64,000 nt of DNA from Pedobacter alluvionis (GCF_003664035.1 NZ_RCCK01000010.1:372001-436000); one strand, 5' to 3'; numbered from the stretch's first letter, positions 45,031-55,257 are shown. The notes: a model not told the origin generated them from the letters alone. Numbers and translations: made by a program.

Positions 45031-46026
45031 TTATGCCCTTGCCAGTCTAAACTCATTGTAACACATTATAATATTAAACCCGAGGAAAATGATGGTCTCC
45101 GAACTCACTTTCAATCTATTGATGTCAACTCCTAAAATAGAAGAAATAAACAGCGTAGAGAAAACCAGTATTGCACTCAAAAATATGCTGATAAAAGCCG
45201 AATGCAGCAACATCGTAATCCTGAATAGGTTTGCCTGAAAGAAATATTCGGCGTTGCGGATCATCTGTACCAGATTAACGATAATGAAAAAGCCGATAAG
45301 CACTACATAAATGTTCATATAGGGCGTGGCATTATCCCATGCCAACAGATCAAAATATCCTTTCGAAGCGAAATAAATAATAATTCCGAGGCAAATCAGG
45401 CCTTTAAAAGCCATCCAGAATTTTTTGCCAGAAAGCAGCAGGTATAATTTGGGGTATTTAACGCCGTCGACATAGTGGGCGATTCCCAATAATTTAGCAG
45501 ATGGAGGTATAAAAGGATTAAACATGCCTAACAGTATAAGCATAATGGTACTCATAAACTGAAAAATGGCATCACTGATTAGCCGCTCCATTTTTTCCTG
45601 ATTAAGTAAGGTATCGTTTGAATAGGTAAATATCGATAACGAGATAAGTATAATAACCACAAGATGAAATATTACACCAGCATAATTGCTTAAAACGGGT
45701 TTGTTTATTTGCTGTCCTTCGGTAGTCTGCGATTTGTTACCTAATGAGAATTTAGCAGATAGTGCTTTAAGCGCATTGGCAGTGCCCCTTGCCATCAGCG
45801 CAATGGCAAGAACAAAAATTCCGATACCAATAATAAAGGAGGCGATACCTGCGGCTTCAAAGCTGTATAATCCAAGTAGAAAAATAAGCGTTCCGATGCT
45901 AAGCGCCATATGTTTATACTTGATTTTGGTTAAACCATGCATGTTGAGCAGAATGGTGTAAAACAGTCCAAATGCTGCACCTATTGCGACGGCCATTAAT
46001 AGTTTGGCTATGATATTTCCAAGCAT
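45031..46026 (-). CDS. Multi-pass membrane protein of unknown function
   Basis: A 331-residue protein with about eight hydrophobic helices (NIIAKLLMAVAIGAAFGLFYT, SIGTLIFLLGLYSF, IIGIGIFVLAIALMA, VIFHLVVIILISLSIF and others). No conserved catalytic motif or family is recognised. It is transcribed opposite to the utilisation locus, and 39 bases separate it from the GNAT gene upstream. Confidence 0.78.
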   Translation of the reverse strand: MLGNIIAKLLMAVAIGAAFGLFYTILLNMHGLTKIKYKHMALSIGTLIFLLGLYSFEAAGIASFIIGIGIFVLAIALMARGTANALKALSAKFSLGNKSQTTEGQQINKPVLSNYAGVIFHLVVIILISLSIFTYSNDTLLNQEKMERLISDAIFQFMSTIMLILLGMFNPFIPPSAKLLGIAHYVDGVKYPKLYLLLSGKKFWMAFKGLICLGIIIYFASKGYFDLLAWDNATPYMNIYVVLIGFFIIVNLVQMIRNAEYFFQANLFRITMLLHSAFISIFLSAILVFSTLFISSILGVDINRLKVSSETIIFLGFNIIMCYNEFRLARA

Positions 46027-46065
46027 AGTTTAGATAAAAAGTTGTTTGCTAACGATATCAAATTT

Positions 46066-46509
46066 TTACTTCTGTAAGGCCATAGAAAGTACAGGAAAAG
46101 GTTTTCCTGCTCCATCCCGCTCACTCCGTTCGTAGGTTACAAAACCAAGTTTTTCATAAAAACCTACTGCTTGTTCATTCTGCTCGTTTACATCTACCGT
46201 ATTGACATCATGTTCATCTTTTGCAAAATCAATCAACGTTTTACCGAGCCCTTTTCCTCTGGCATCGGGATGGATAAAGAGCATCTGGATCGATTTTTTG
46301 TTGATGCCTATAAAACCCATTACCTCTTCTTCATACTTAACAGCGTATAATCGTACCTGATCAAAATATTCAGTTAAAATCAGAGAGCGGTAGGTCATAA
46401 TATCATTCTCAGAAAGAAAATGGTGTGTTGCTCTTACCGAACTTTCCCACACTGCAATCAGTTTTTCATAATCTTTTCTACCTGCAGCTACGATTATTGC
46501 TTCTTTCAT
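46066..46509 (-). CDS. GNAT-family N-acetyltransferase
   Basis: A 147-residue protein. The acetyl-CoA binding motif A is MLFIHPDARGKGLGKTLIDFA, followed by VNEQNEQAVGFYEKLGF (motif B). It transfers an acetyl group to an unknown amine. Confidence 0.9.
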   Translation of the reverse strand: MKEAIIVAAGRKDYEKLIAVWESSVRATHHFLSENDIMTYRSLILTEYFDQVRLYAVKYEEEVMGFIGINKKSIQMLFIHPDARGKGLGKTLIDFAKDEHDVNTVDVNEQNEQAVGFYEKLGFVTYERSERDGAGKPFPVLSMALQK

Positions 46510-46733
46510 TCAATGAATATTAAATTATTTTTTTCCTGTATTTAAGGTGCAAAGTATTCGTTAAACGTTAAATGCGGTGAAAAGTTTGCGCACTAACATA
46601 TAGCATTTTGCATCATGAATGAGCATAGGTGATCTCAGGTGGTCAGAAAATATTGAATAATTAAAGTCTTAAAATTTTTTACCATTAGGAAATTAAGGTA
46701 GTTAAGAATTTTTATCGCGATATCCATTCCATC

Positions 46734-47549
46734 TTACGCCTTCCATGTAATCACCTTCAATTCGTCACCCACGTTGATTAGCCCAGCTTTTTTGTGCAGT
46801 AAATTCTGTCCGAATATGATTTTTTTACCAACTGTACGGTAACCGGCCAATGTCCTCAATGGTTCCTGTCCTTTTTCACCTGTTTGCTGATCGATGGTAA
46901 TAAGCACACATCGCGCGCATGGTTTTACTGCCGAAAATAAAACCTGACCGATTTGAAAATCCTTAAAACTGTCCTCAATGTGAGGCTTACCACCTGTAAA
47001 AACAAAATTTGGACGGAAACGGTTCATAAGAATGGGCTCATCGAGTTTTTCATTGAGTCCATCAAGAGAAGATTGACCGATAATCAGACAAGGATAACCA
47101 TCGGCAAAACTTACTACTTCATTGTTCGATGCATATCTTGGGTCTACCATCCTTTTTTCCGCCATCGGCATTTTTACCAGCCTCACCTTAAATTTCAGGA
47201 AGTTAGAAAACCAATGGCTTACCGTTTTATTTACTTCGAGTGCAGTGGCGGTATCGCTCCAGATGACAACTGAAATTTGTTCCCCGGTATCTTCATCCAA
47301 AGAAAAGGATATGTTTTGCTCAGGCAATTTTTTATGAGAAATGCTTAATTTACCATTTGCAATACTTACCTGTAGTAGCGCCAGTTCAAAATGCTTCCGT
47401 TGGGTAATAAAGATACCTTCTTCGTCAATAAGCATCCATCGCCTGTCGTATTGTAAGCCGCTTTCTTCAAGTGTTGCTGACTGAAGACTAATGCCTCCCA
47501 GCGATTTGATGGGATAAATATTGATTTCAGAAAGGAGAAGTTTGTTCAT
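46734..47549 (-). CDS. MOSC-domain sulfurtransferase-like protein
   Basis: A 271-residue protein with the MOSC N-terminal barrel (LLSEINIYPIKSLGG, ESGLQYDRRWML) and the MOSC core (RFRPNFVFTGG, PCARCVLITIDQQTG). The conserved Cys of the core is Cys in CARC, which binds the molybdenum-linked sulfur in relatives such as YcbX. No ferredoxin domain is fused, unlike E. coli YcbX. It probably takes part in N-hydroxylated-base reduction or in MoCo sulfur transfer. Confidence 0.88.
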   Translation of the reverse strand: MNKLLLSEINIYPIKSLGGISLQSATLEESGLQYDRRWMLIDEEGIFITQRKHFELALLQVSIANGKLSISHKKLPEQNISFSLDEDTGEQISVVIWSDTATALEVNKTVSHWFSNFLKFKVRLVKMPMAEKRMVDPRYASNNEVVSFADGYPCLIIGQSSLDGLNEKLDEPILMNRFRPNFVFTGGKPHIEDSFKDFQIGQVLFSAVKPCARCVLITIDQQTGEKGQEPLRTLAGYRTVGKKIIFGQNLLHKKAGLINVGDELKVITWKA

Positions 47550-47867
47550 GTTTTAAAGATAAATCACTTTTTTGATTTTATCTGATTTCTCATTTTTTAA
47601 CAAAAGAAAAAGTCATGTTGTCGAGATGTCTTAATGTGTTTTTTATTTCTTCAATATTTGGATAAGATCTAATATTTTGAACAAGAAAGCACAATATGTT
47701 CAATTTTTTAAATAAAATGGACATATTTTGTCTTTAGTTTTAAATTAGCTCGCTTATAATTCTTGCAGTCTATATTTCATTCTGAATGAATTTACGGACT
47801 AGAAAACAACGATATCAAAGATTAATGAACTTGTAAGATTTAAAAAGCGTATTAAATGCCGGAATGA
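47550..47867. other. Intergenic region without recognisable features
   Basis: 318 AT-rich bases between the MOSC gene and the 3' end of the channel gene. No ORF, hairpin or consensus promoter is evident. Confidence 0.4.
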
Positions 47868-50228
47868 CTATAAAATTTCGATATCCTTCTGCTCAAATAC
47901 CTCAAATATCTGCTCATTTACCATGCTTCGGGTTAAGTCGGCTTTAGAAATATCTTTACACCAAAAATAGATGTTGATATTGCTCGTGAGTTTACTTACC
48001 GGACTGATCATAATAATAGGCTCTTTGCTGATAAAAACATTGTTGTTCTCTACAATAATTTCTCTGATCAGGCTTACCACTTCAGTAGAATTAAAGGGTT
48101 TTGCAATTGATAAAGAAATATCTACCCGCATCTGGTTATTACTGAGTGTCCAGTTGATGATGTTGTTAGATAAAATAGAGCCGTTAGGTATAATAATTTC
48201 AGCGCCCTCATCACTAAGCAGGGTACTGGCGCGCACGCCGATTTCCTTTACCCGTCCTTTTTTATTGCTCAGTTCTACAATGTCTCCTATTCGGATGGTT
48301 TTATCAAAAATAAGGATAATCCCCGATACAAAATTGCTTACAATATTCTGTAAGCCCAACCCAATTCCCACGCCCAACGCACCCAGAATAACTGTGATTT
48401 TATCGATTGGTAGCCCGGAAGCTGCAACCGCGATTAAAAAGCCACCAATTAATAACACCAAACGGGTTACCAGTAATTTCGAACGCTCTCCTTTGTTATC
48501 CTCAAAATTATCATCGCCAGTATCGCCAAAGAAATAGGCAATGTATTTTTGCAAAAAGTTGGCAATCCAGATAATACCCAAAAACAATACAATACCCCCA
48601 AAGGTAAAAGAGAAACTGCCTATAACTCTTTTTTCAGTCAGGATTTCCATTACCGATTCGTAGAGGCTGTTGAATATATTCAGGTTGGTGGTAAATATTA
48701 CAAACCAGATAATAGTGGCACCAATACCTGTAAGCCTTTTAAGTCCTGCAATTACAGGCAGCCAGTCAAAATACTCCGGAAATCCCTTACGAATCCTGCT
48801 GCTTTTCATCTGCAGCAAAAAGGCTTCTACCAATACTTTCGCCAGGATGGTTAACGATATGGCATTCAAAAGTGAGCTAACCCCGGTTGAATAAAAAACC
48901 TGCGTGAGGGTAAAACGGCCAAATAAATTACAAAATGTGGCAATGATGGCAAAGCCAACATATATAAATCCTGTGACGAGGATCATTCTATATCTTTTGG
49001 TTTTTTCATCAAGTATTTTCCATACTATAACACCGTAGGCAACTGAACTGATCGTTAAGAACAGCAGGAGCCAGCGCTGGTATCTTGGCGGCATACCCAA
49101 AAGACGTAAGAACACCGGAGCAAGAAGAAGTATCACAAATATGCACCAATAGTAAAATAACTTTGGGTTTAACTTTTTGCGAAAATATACAGTAAGCAAA
49201 ATCGCGAGAATAATTTCTACTGCTTCTATGTATAGTGCAGGCGCCCTCAAATCGAAAATAGGCGCTAGTGCAAAGAGCATGATGAAAGTGATTAAATAGG
49301 GCTGCGGACTAATCAGCGAAAAACTATCAAGCGTTTCTAAATGGCCACGCTTTTTTACGCTTCTAAAATTGAAGAATACCCAAAAGAAAAATATGGTACA
49401 GGTGAAAAATAACAAGATTCTGCTGCTTCTTGTATATACGAAATAATACCGCGATATTTCCTGCTCTCCTTTAATGAACTTACTGAAGCCCATGCTTTTA
49501 TTGGCCGGCCTGTTTACCGACTCCCATAAATAACGGCGCTCTTTACCAAAAGCTTTAATGCTCACCGCATCGAGTTGGCTATCGGTAAGATACATTAACT
49601 CTTTAATATTGATGAGATTGGATGAAGTTCTGGCCTGTAGGTTGTTGATTGATAAGGTAGTCGTTTTCAGCAAGCTATCCATCACTAAACGTTTCTTCTT
49701 TAGTTCTGCAAATTCACTTTTAAACATAACCTGCACCGCAGGTACTGTAAACACTTTAATCAGTACAGTATCTTTACGCAGGTTAAGAATTTCGGTTTTT
49801 AATGCCCGTAATTCCTTTTCATATTCATCAAGGTCTGCTAAACAATCTTTGTTATTGCTTTGTAGTTCAGCTAATAAGGTTTGATCCATCTGCAGGTTTT
49901 GCAGATTTGGGTACCTGTCGCGCTGTGTCAAGCGGTTTTTTAGCAGTGCTAACGCGGTTTCATCCTGGATTAAATGTGCTTCTATAGGTTTGAGTTTCTT
50001 AAATGAACCAACCGTTACCGGCACTTTATTAACCGTTTCAAATACTTTTTCCAGGTGTGTAAGGTAATCGCCTTTGGTCAGCGTAGCAGAATCTGAAAGA
50101 ATAGATACATCCTGCCCCTTATCTGGTAACCTGTCTTTTTGTGCAAATGCATTACCCGTTATAAGAAAGGTAAAAAGCAGGAGTATCAGAATTCGGAACA
50201 GTATCGAGAAATTATTTATTGTTATCAT
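47868..50228 (-). CDS. MscS-family mechanosensitive ion channel (large form)
   Basis: A 786-residue membrane protein. A signal peptide (LLLFTFLITGNAFAQ) and a periplasmic coiled-coil region of about 200 residues come first. Several membrane helices follow, then the MscS core with the pore-lining helix GALGVGIGLGLQNIVSNFVSG and the beta domain FDKTIRIGDIVELSNKKGRV. It protects cells from osmotic downshock. The large N-terminal part resembles MscK/MscM-type channels, which may respond to ions or other partners. It is transcribed alone. Confidence 0.93.
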   Translation of the reverse strand: MITINNFSILFRILILLLFTFLITGNAFAQKDRLPDKGQDVSILSDSATLTKGDYLTHLEKVFETVNKVPVTVGSFKKLKPIEAHLIQDETALALLKNRLTQRDRYPNLQNLQMDQTLLAELQSNNKDCLADLDEYEKELRALKTEILNLRKDTVLIKVFTVPAVQVMFKSEFAELKKKRLVMDSLLKTTTLSINNLQARTSSNLINIKELMYLTDSQLDAVSIKAFGKERRYLWESVNRPANKSMGFSKFIKGEQEISRYYFVYTRSSRILLFFTCTIFFFWVFFNFRSVKKRGHLETLDSFSLISPQPYLITFIMLFALAPIFDLRAPALYIEAVEIILAILLTVYFRKKLNPKLFYYWCIFVILLLAPVFLRLLGMPPRYQRWLLLFLTISSVAYGVIVWKILDEKTKRYRMILVTGFIYVGFAIIATFCNLFGRFTLTQVFYSTGVSSLLNAISLTILAKVLVEAFLLQMKSSRIRKGFPEYFDWLPVIAGLKRLTGIGATIIWFVIFTTNLNIFNSLYESVMEILTEKRVIGSFSFTFGGIVLFLGIIWIANFLQKYIAYFFGDTGDDNFEDNKGERSKLLVTRLVLLIGGFLIAVAASGLPIDKITVILGALGVGIGLGLQNIVSNFVSGIILIFDKTIRIGDIVELSNKKGRVKEIGVRASTLLSDEGAEIIIPNGSILSNNIINWTLSNNQMRVDISLSIAKPFNSTEVVSLIREIIVENNNVFISKEPIIMISPVSKLTSNINIYFWCKDISKADLTRSMVNEQIFEVFEQKDIEIL

Positions 50229-50470
50229 TGGATTACAGCAGTATTTGGAAATATCCTTTATTAAGGATATATATCGCCAAAAATAAGGATTAGAATTGAT
50301 TTTATGTCCGGTGGTTTTGGCTATTTCATTTACACTGAAACATTAAAAATGTCAGAGCATTAATGACAGAGAGAATTTTATGAAAATAATACTGGAGTTT
50401 AATAAAAATTAAATAATTTCAATTAGCATTTGCTATTTACAAGTTTAAAAGTATATAAAGGAGACCTATC

Positions 50471-51064
50471 GTGAATAAATTTTTAATAAAATACAGTTTT
50501 GTTTTATTTCTATCCAGCTTTTCCATTACGGTAACTGCACAGGCCACGCGGCGGATTGTGAAAGATTTTGATTTCGACCTGAAAAAAGATACGATTTCCA
50601 TCAATAGCGATATGCGCACGTTGGAGTGCAGCTTGTCTACACAGCACTATAAGAAAATAATAAGCAAAACCATCAGGCACCTTAATTTTGGCAATATGCT
50701 GGTGGCTACCAAAAAAGGTTTTGAGTTTTGGAACGATTACGGGCGATCGGGCTTTATAAACGTGTTCGAGTACAATAAGACAGATAAAAAAATGCAGTTG
50801 GTAGGGATGAAAAGAACAGACTACGAGTTAAGTGGTACCTACCCGGGCAAAAACGGAGGTAAATCGAGTGTAGATCTGTTGACAAACAAATACAGTGCAC
50901 AATTTAATGTAGTGCGCAACAACAAGATTGTTAAATTGCCCCTGATTACAGGCATGATGGTGTTCCCGAAAACGTATCTGCAAACCTTTAGCGATGATAT
51001 TAATTTTAGCTATGAAGAGAAGTGTGTAGCCATTTACAACAGTTACCAGCTAAAAAATAAATAA
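50471..51064 (+). CDS. Secreted protein of unknown function (GTG start)
   Basis: A 197-residue protein with a signal peptide (SFVLFLSSFSITVTAQ). The start is GTG at 50471, since no ATG precedes the signal. Blocks such as GNMLVATKKGFEFWNDYGRSGF and LLTNKYSAQFNVVRNNKIVKL suggest a beta-rich periplasmic fold, but I recognise no family. A damaged small ORF lies 30 bases downstream. Confidence 0.7.
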   Translation: MNKFLIKYSFVLFLSSFSITVTAQATRRIVKDFDFDLKKDTISINSDMRTLECSLSTQHYKKIISKTIRHLNFGNMLVATKKGFEFWNDYGRSGFINVFEYNKTDKKMQLVGMKRTDYELSGTYPGKNGGKSSVDLLTNKYSAQFNVVRNNKIVKLPLITGMMVFPKTYLQTFSDDINFSYEEKCVAIYNSYQLKNK

Positions 51065-51094
51065 AAGCTGCAGGGAATTTACAATAAACAATAG

Positions 51095-51297
51095 ATGAAG
51101 AAACAGACTAAAATTATCCTCGGGATTTTAGCGTGCATGATGATGATGGCTGGAGCGTATTGTGCATGATTATCGCGAAGGGCAAGTATTTAATTAATTC
51201 CCAATGCGCTGAATTTAAAAAAGCAAGTATCAAAAAAGATCCGGTAAACGTTTACCGAAATTCCAGGGGTAAATTAGTGGAGAGATCTTTAGCATAG
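51095..51297 (+). pseudogene. Small frameshifted secreted ORF
   Basis: ATG 51095 gives MKKQTKIILGILACMMMMAG, a signal-like start, but meets TGA at 51167. In another frame, from about 51170, IIAKGKYLINSQCAEFKKAS continues to a stop at 51297. The two pieces read as one small protein (about 65 residues) split by a one-base shift. The last codons fall in a REP-like palindrome, which suggests the 3' end was replaced. It may also be two chance ORFs. Confidence 0.4.
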
Positions 51298-51312
51298 TTC
51301 AAAGATCTCTCC
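51279..51312. repeat. REP-like palindrome
   Basis: GGAGAGATCTTT (51279-51290) pairs exactly with AAAGATCTCTCC (51301-51312) around a 10-base loop. A typical REP tail (ACGCGTTGCTCCGGTCGAG) follows. Confidence 0.7.
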
Positions 51313-51541
51313 ACTACGCGTTGCTCCGGTCGAGATGACGACTTTTCCTTAGAACCTGTTATTGATACCTTGTCGAAGGGCCTTTAAATACTTTTAAGTT
51401 ATTTCCACTACTTCTCCCGATTCGTCGGGAAACTCAATATGCCAGGATTTAAGTTGAAATCATATTTATGATACACCTCTTTTTTCTAATGTAACTATAA
51501 TTAGCGACGCCTATGCACCACATACAAAAGTGATGCATTAA

Positions 51542-52051
51542 TTAAATTAAGGGATCAGATTCCTGATTGCGGGGATTTTGTTCCGGAAAACTATTCTTAT
51601 CGAAATGATGGTGACGATAAAAGTTTGCACGGTCAATCTCTACAATTTCATCCTCTATCCGCAATGCCGCCGGACTGCCGATCACGTTGCGGATTTGGTT
51701 CTCCAACTCAGGCGTAACTTCACCAATAATATATCTCGGCATTGCCCTGAACTGATCATGGTGAATATCGGGTAAAATAACTTCTTTTTTACCTTCACCT
51801 AAATTTATGAGGCCGATGGGGATCAGCACAGCTTTTTCCTCCAAATCTTCGCCCATATCAGCAAGCTCCACAATAACGTACCGTATTGCATTTTGCTCGG
51901 GATCGAATAGGAGGTCGCGCACCTTTCCAACCGGATCGCCAGCTTCATTTCTTACCGGCCAACCTTTAATGTCGGCCTCGCCATCTGTTAATTGATAAAT
52001 ACTTTTTGAGAGCTCTTCTAAATTGCTGTATACAATAGTTCCTGAATTCAT
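51542..52051 (-). CDS. PRC-barrel domain protein
   Basis: A 169-residue protein. The PRC-barrel core is GWPVRNEAGDPVGKVRDLLFDPE, then AIRYVIVELADMGED and KAVLIPIGLINL. A His-rich tail (YRHHHFDKN) follows. PRC barrels occur in RNA-processing and photosynthetic proteins. Stand-alone forms of this kind are usually stress-linked, but the function is unknown. Confidence 0.85.
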   Translation of the reverse strand: MNSGTIVYSNLEELSKSIYQLTDGEADIKGWPVRNEAGDPVGKVRDLLFDPEQNAIRYVIVELADMGEDLEEKAVLIPIGLINLGEGKKEVILPDIHHDQFRAMPRYIIGEVTPELENQIRNVIGSPAALRIEDEIVEIDRANFYRHHHFDKNSFPEQNPRNQESDPLI

Positions 52052-52334
52052 AATTGCTTTTTTTAAAGGGGCTAATTAATACCATGCCCATTTTTACAAC
52101 AAGTTTTTCAGAAGATGGTTTGTATGTTAATGCACCGGTTTACAAAAAATGGAGTGCTTAAACGAATATCGTAAAGTGAGTAATTGCTTGTAAATACTTG
52201 TAAATTAGTGTTTTGTGCTGTTGTTGAATTATTTGGAATACAACAAGATATTAATCAAAATAATTTTTATCAGATGGCTACCATACTGTTTTACAGTAAT
52301 TGTTGTATAATAGTTAAAATAGAATCAGAAATTA

Positions 52335-52625
52335 ATGAAGAATATAACTGAATTTAAAAATTCATTAGAAAAAGATAGGCCAGAAAGCAACATGTCGGTT
52401 CAGCTGCGGGCACTCTGGTACGATGCTAAGGGGGATTGGCATACGGCCCATAACCAGGTGGACCATTTAGGCGATGTTGCCTCAGCCCGCATCCACGCCT
52501 ACCTGCACCGCAAAGAAGGCGACATCTGGAATGCCGATTATTGGTATACTAAAGCCGGAGAGAAAAGCCCCCAATTATCATTAGATCAGGAATGGGAAGA
52601 ATTGGTACAGCGGATTTTATCGTGA
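52335..52625 (+). CDS. Conserved 96-residue hypothetical protein
   Basis: A small soluble protein with blocks RALWYDAKGDWHTAH, ARIHAYLHRKEGDIWNADYWY and EWEELVQRIL. It is rich in Trp and His, and helix prediction by eye suggests one compact helical fold. No annotated family is recalled. It is a single gene with 280 upstream bases that show no repeats. Confidence 0.72.
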   Translation: MKNITEFKNSLEKDRPESNMSVQLRALWYDAKGDWHTAHNQVDHLGDVASARIHAYLHRKEGDIWNADYWYTKAGEKSPQLSLDQEWEELVQRILS

Positions 52626-52688
52626 CAGGCGTAAACCACCTATCATCTAGCTCATATAAAAGTAAATGACAGTGAGTAAATTGGGGAA

Positions 52689-52916
52689 ATGATGCTGGAA
52701 ACGGTATTCATCTCCACAATCTCCAATCCTTTTTATTTGGCAGGCATTTTAAATGAAGGTGGAAGCGAAGTTTCATCCGCTGCCCAGCGTTTATTCGGAC
52801 TTTTAACCATTACCAGCTCCAATTTGCCCCTCGCATTAAACTATTTAGCCTGCTTGCGTCTTACTCCGGTAAAATGTAATGCTTTTGCCAAAGATTATGC
52901 TGCAGCTTATGATTAA
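52689..52916 (+). CDS. Short hypothetical ORF (doubtful)
   Basis: A 75-codon frame, ATG 52689 to 52916, with one hydrophobic stretch near SNPFYLAGIL and LPLALNYLACLRL. No known family, no convincing start signal. It may be a gene remnant. Confidence 0.3.
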   Translation: MMLETVFISTISNPFYLAGILNEGGSEVSSAAQRLFGLLTITSSNLPLALNYLACLRLTPVKCNAFAKDYAAAYD

Positions 52917-52934
52917 GCGCCGTATAAACAAAAA

Positions 52935-52963
52935 AAGAGCGATGAATAGATTCCATCGCTCTT
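52935..52963. terminator. Bidirectional hairpin terminator
   Basis: AAGAGCGATG and CATCGCTCTT pair around a 9-base loop, with an A-run on the left for - strand transcripts. It lies 20 bases after the DUF2807 stop on that strand. Confidence 0.75.
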
Positions 52964-52983
52964 AGACTGTTAAATTTTAACTA

Positions 52984-53583
52984 TTATTTTGCTAATGAAG
53001 CAGTTTGTGTTGTTTCGTTTACTGGCGAACTCATTTGCGTTTTTATTGCGGCAAATCTGTCCAGATTCAATTTTGGTGTGCTTCCCATTACCAGGATATG
53101 TTCTGCTGTAGCTCCACTTAATTTTAAATCTGCACGACCTTCAATTACGGTATATAAACTTTCTGTATTTGAATTAATCTCGGCAACAGCATCTCCTTTT
53201 AAGAATAACTGAAGGTATTTCGAATCCAGTTTACCTGAAGTTTTTACCACTGCATTTTCAGAAGCCTGTACCCTGTAAATATTTTTTACATAAACGGTAA
53301 TCTTAGCTGTATTACCATCTGCCGAAGTGATTTTTAGTGCATGCCCATCCTGGATCACTTTTACTTTCCCAGTGTTATCGTCATTATAACTTACACTTTC
53401 TTTTTGTCCTTGTACCAATGTAATTTCCACATTTCCATTTACAATAACCTGGCTGATGTTTTTAGGGGCCGACATTTTGATTGGCTGTTTCTCGTCTGCC
53501 ATTACATTTGTGGAGAAAATAGCAGAACTTAAAACGATAGCTGCTAATACTGATTTTGTTAGGGTTTTGATAGAGGTTTTCAT
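52984..53583 (-). CDS. DUF2807 (head GIN domain) secreted protein
   Basis: I chose the ATG at 53583 (MKTSIKTLTKSVLAAIVLSS), giving 199 residues with a signal peptide. A TTG 31 codons earlier has no signal. The beta-helical DUF2807 core shows repeated strands such as VIVNGNVEITLVQGQ, LKITSADGNTAKITVYV and LQLFLKGDAVAEI. These are cell-envelope proteins of unknown role, common in Bacteroidota. Confidence 0.87.
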   Translation of the reverse strand: MKTSIKTLTKSVLAAIVLSSAIFSTNVMADEKQPIKMSAPKNISQVIVNGNVEITLVQGQKESVSYNDDNTGKVKVIQDGHALKITSADGNTAKITVYVKNIYRVQASENAVVKTSGKLDSKYLQLFLKGDAVAEINSNTESLYTVIEGRADLKLSGATAEHILVMGSTPKLNLDRFAAIKTQMSSPVNETTQTASLAK

Positions 53584-53896
53584 AATGCTGTTGTTTATAT
53601 TTTTAATTAATATTTTGTGATTGTTTTGTAGATAAGACACCACTATCGGCAAAACGTTGCAGCAGAAAATCCTCAATTATACCAACCCAGCTTAATTCTC
53701 GACGAACAGGTTTAAAAATCAGGCGAAAAAGTGTTCGTTTTCTGAATGAATTCTACAATTGCTTGATTTTGCGGGCAGGTACTAATTTAAAATTCCAGAA
53801 ATTAACCAATTACTAAATAGATATAGAATTGTCCTCCTGAGAGATAATTTATGGTATAAATCAATATGAATGACAGGTGATTTTAATGAACTGTAG

Positions 53897-53993
53897 GATG
53901 CGAGAAGGCTTTTTCAGCCGACGAAGCAATCTTACAACGATCGCTATTAGCGTGCGCATTAAGATTGCTTCGTTCCTCGCAATGACGGCTTTT
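53897..53993. repeat. Dispersed REP/MITE-like element, copy 2
   Basis: Shares the CGAAGCAATCTTACAACGATC...GCATTAAGATTGCTTC core with 26249-26345 and an AAGGCTTTTTCAGCCGAC block. It ends in CGTTCCTCGCAATGACGG, a typical REP tail. The flank up to 54090 holds a further repeat-like palindrome (CTTGTCGAAGGGCC). No gene is seen in 53584-54136. Confidence 0.65.
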
Positions 53994-54136
53994 CTATTGG
54001 AGTCTGTCAATGGTAGCTTGTCGAAGGGCCTGTTTAAGGTGTTGCAAGGCGTTCGATACATTCGTCAAGCTCAGTACAGGCTGAGCTCAACGTGACAAAT
54101 TCGATTGAATTACAAATAAGATACAATCTCCTATAA

Positions 54137-54886
54137 CTAGAATTTAATCGATAGTTTTTCGGAAATAAGCGCATTGTTTTTATAGTACTCAAAAAACCAA
54201 CTTCCATTCTTTTTTAAAACTATGCCATTTGCGTTCCCGTTGTTCGAAATGTAACAATCCTCCATGGAGGTTTTTAGTAAGGTCATTACAATTTTAGGTG
54301 TTGCATCGATCAGTTGGTAGCCATTGCTTATAGGTTGTGCATATAACATCGCTCCTTGTTGTTCTGTTTTTGTAGCCATCGGCTGTTCAGCAGGTATAGG
54401 TGCAGTTTTGGTCTCTGTATTTGTATTAGCTGGGACTACACTGGTCGCCACAGTAGGGTTACCCGCTACATACTTTAAATCGTTAAAAGAGGTAAAAGCA
54501 TCTTTCAAGGCAAAATTATAAGAAGTTTCATACTCTTTCTCTCTGCTTTTTCCCTCCTTGCTCTTAATGACTACAGCGCCCTTACAATCTTTAAGTAAAA
54601 GGGTAAGATTGGTAACAAACATGCTGTTTTTTTCCTGCAGTTCTACTACCAGGGCCTTGCATCTATCTGTCGCAATTTCTTCCGGTATTTCGGCATTATC
54701 AAAATAGACCGTAAAGCCTTTTTCCTCAAAAAAAGCCTTAGTCAGGGTATTTAAGCCGTATTGGTTAACCTGCTTGAGAAAACTGAATTTCTCGGGGACA
54801 ATAATGTATTTGTAATTTACGGCATTAGACTGTGCCTGTACTGAAAAAGAGATTGCTAAAAGGATAATAAAAAGATATCTTTTCAT
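54137..54886 (-). CDS. Secreted protein of unknown function
   Basis: A 249-residue protein with a signal peptide (LFIILLAISFSVQAQ). A first domain has NYKYIIVPEKFSFLKQVNQY and a DRCKALVVELQEK block, then a low-complexity Thr/Pro linker (TNTETKTAPIPAEQ), then a small C-terminal beta domain (GSWFFEYYKNNALISEKL). Proteins of this layout are widespread in Bacteroidota, but I recognise no named function. Confidence 0.75.
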   Translation of the reverse strand: MKRYLFIILLAISFSVQAQSNAVNYKYIIVPEKFSFLKQVNQYGLNTLTKAFFEEKGFTVYFDNAEIPEEIATDRCKALVVELQEKNSMFVTNLTLLLKDCKGAVVIKSKEGKSREKEYETSYNFALKDAFTSFNDLKYVAGNPTVATSVVPANTNTETKTAPIPAEQPMATKTEQQGAMLYAQPISNGYQLIDATPKIVMTLLKTSMEDCYISNNGNANGIVLKKNGSWFFEYYKNNALISEKLSIKF

Positions 54887-55257
54887 AACGAGTTAATGGA
54901 GTTTGGATAAGATCCAGCCTCAATTTATAGAATGAAACGGAGAAAATCAAATTTATCTTTCCATAATACAATCCGTATTAATGAATCGGTTATTCGATCA
55001 GATCTTAATGGTAAAACAACAAAGTTTATCATCATCCATTGCATTAATCGATTCAATTGTTTATTATTATGGCGATTAATGATCATAACACTGCACTTGT
55101 CGCGTGTAATACAACCAAATATTCCAGAAAAATGGAGGAGCGCCAACTCATTGAATTAAAAGGCTGGTTTAAATTTCAGCGTATTTGCAACCAACGTTGG
55201 TAAAAAACCTCTTTCTTACTGCAAAATTAAAACCAAATATAACCTAAATCTGAGCAC
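54887..55257. other. Intergenic region before the sugar transporter
   Basis: 371 bases between divergent genes. It should hold two promoters. No exact TAnnTTTG box, repeat or RNA structure was found. Confidence 0.4.

Noticed and set aside
47971..48537. Long open frame (188 codons) antisense to the MscS gene
   Set aside because: It is a mirror of the MscS coding frame, with Ile/Leu/Ser-rich low complexity and no family match.
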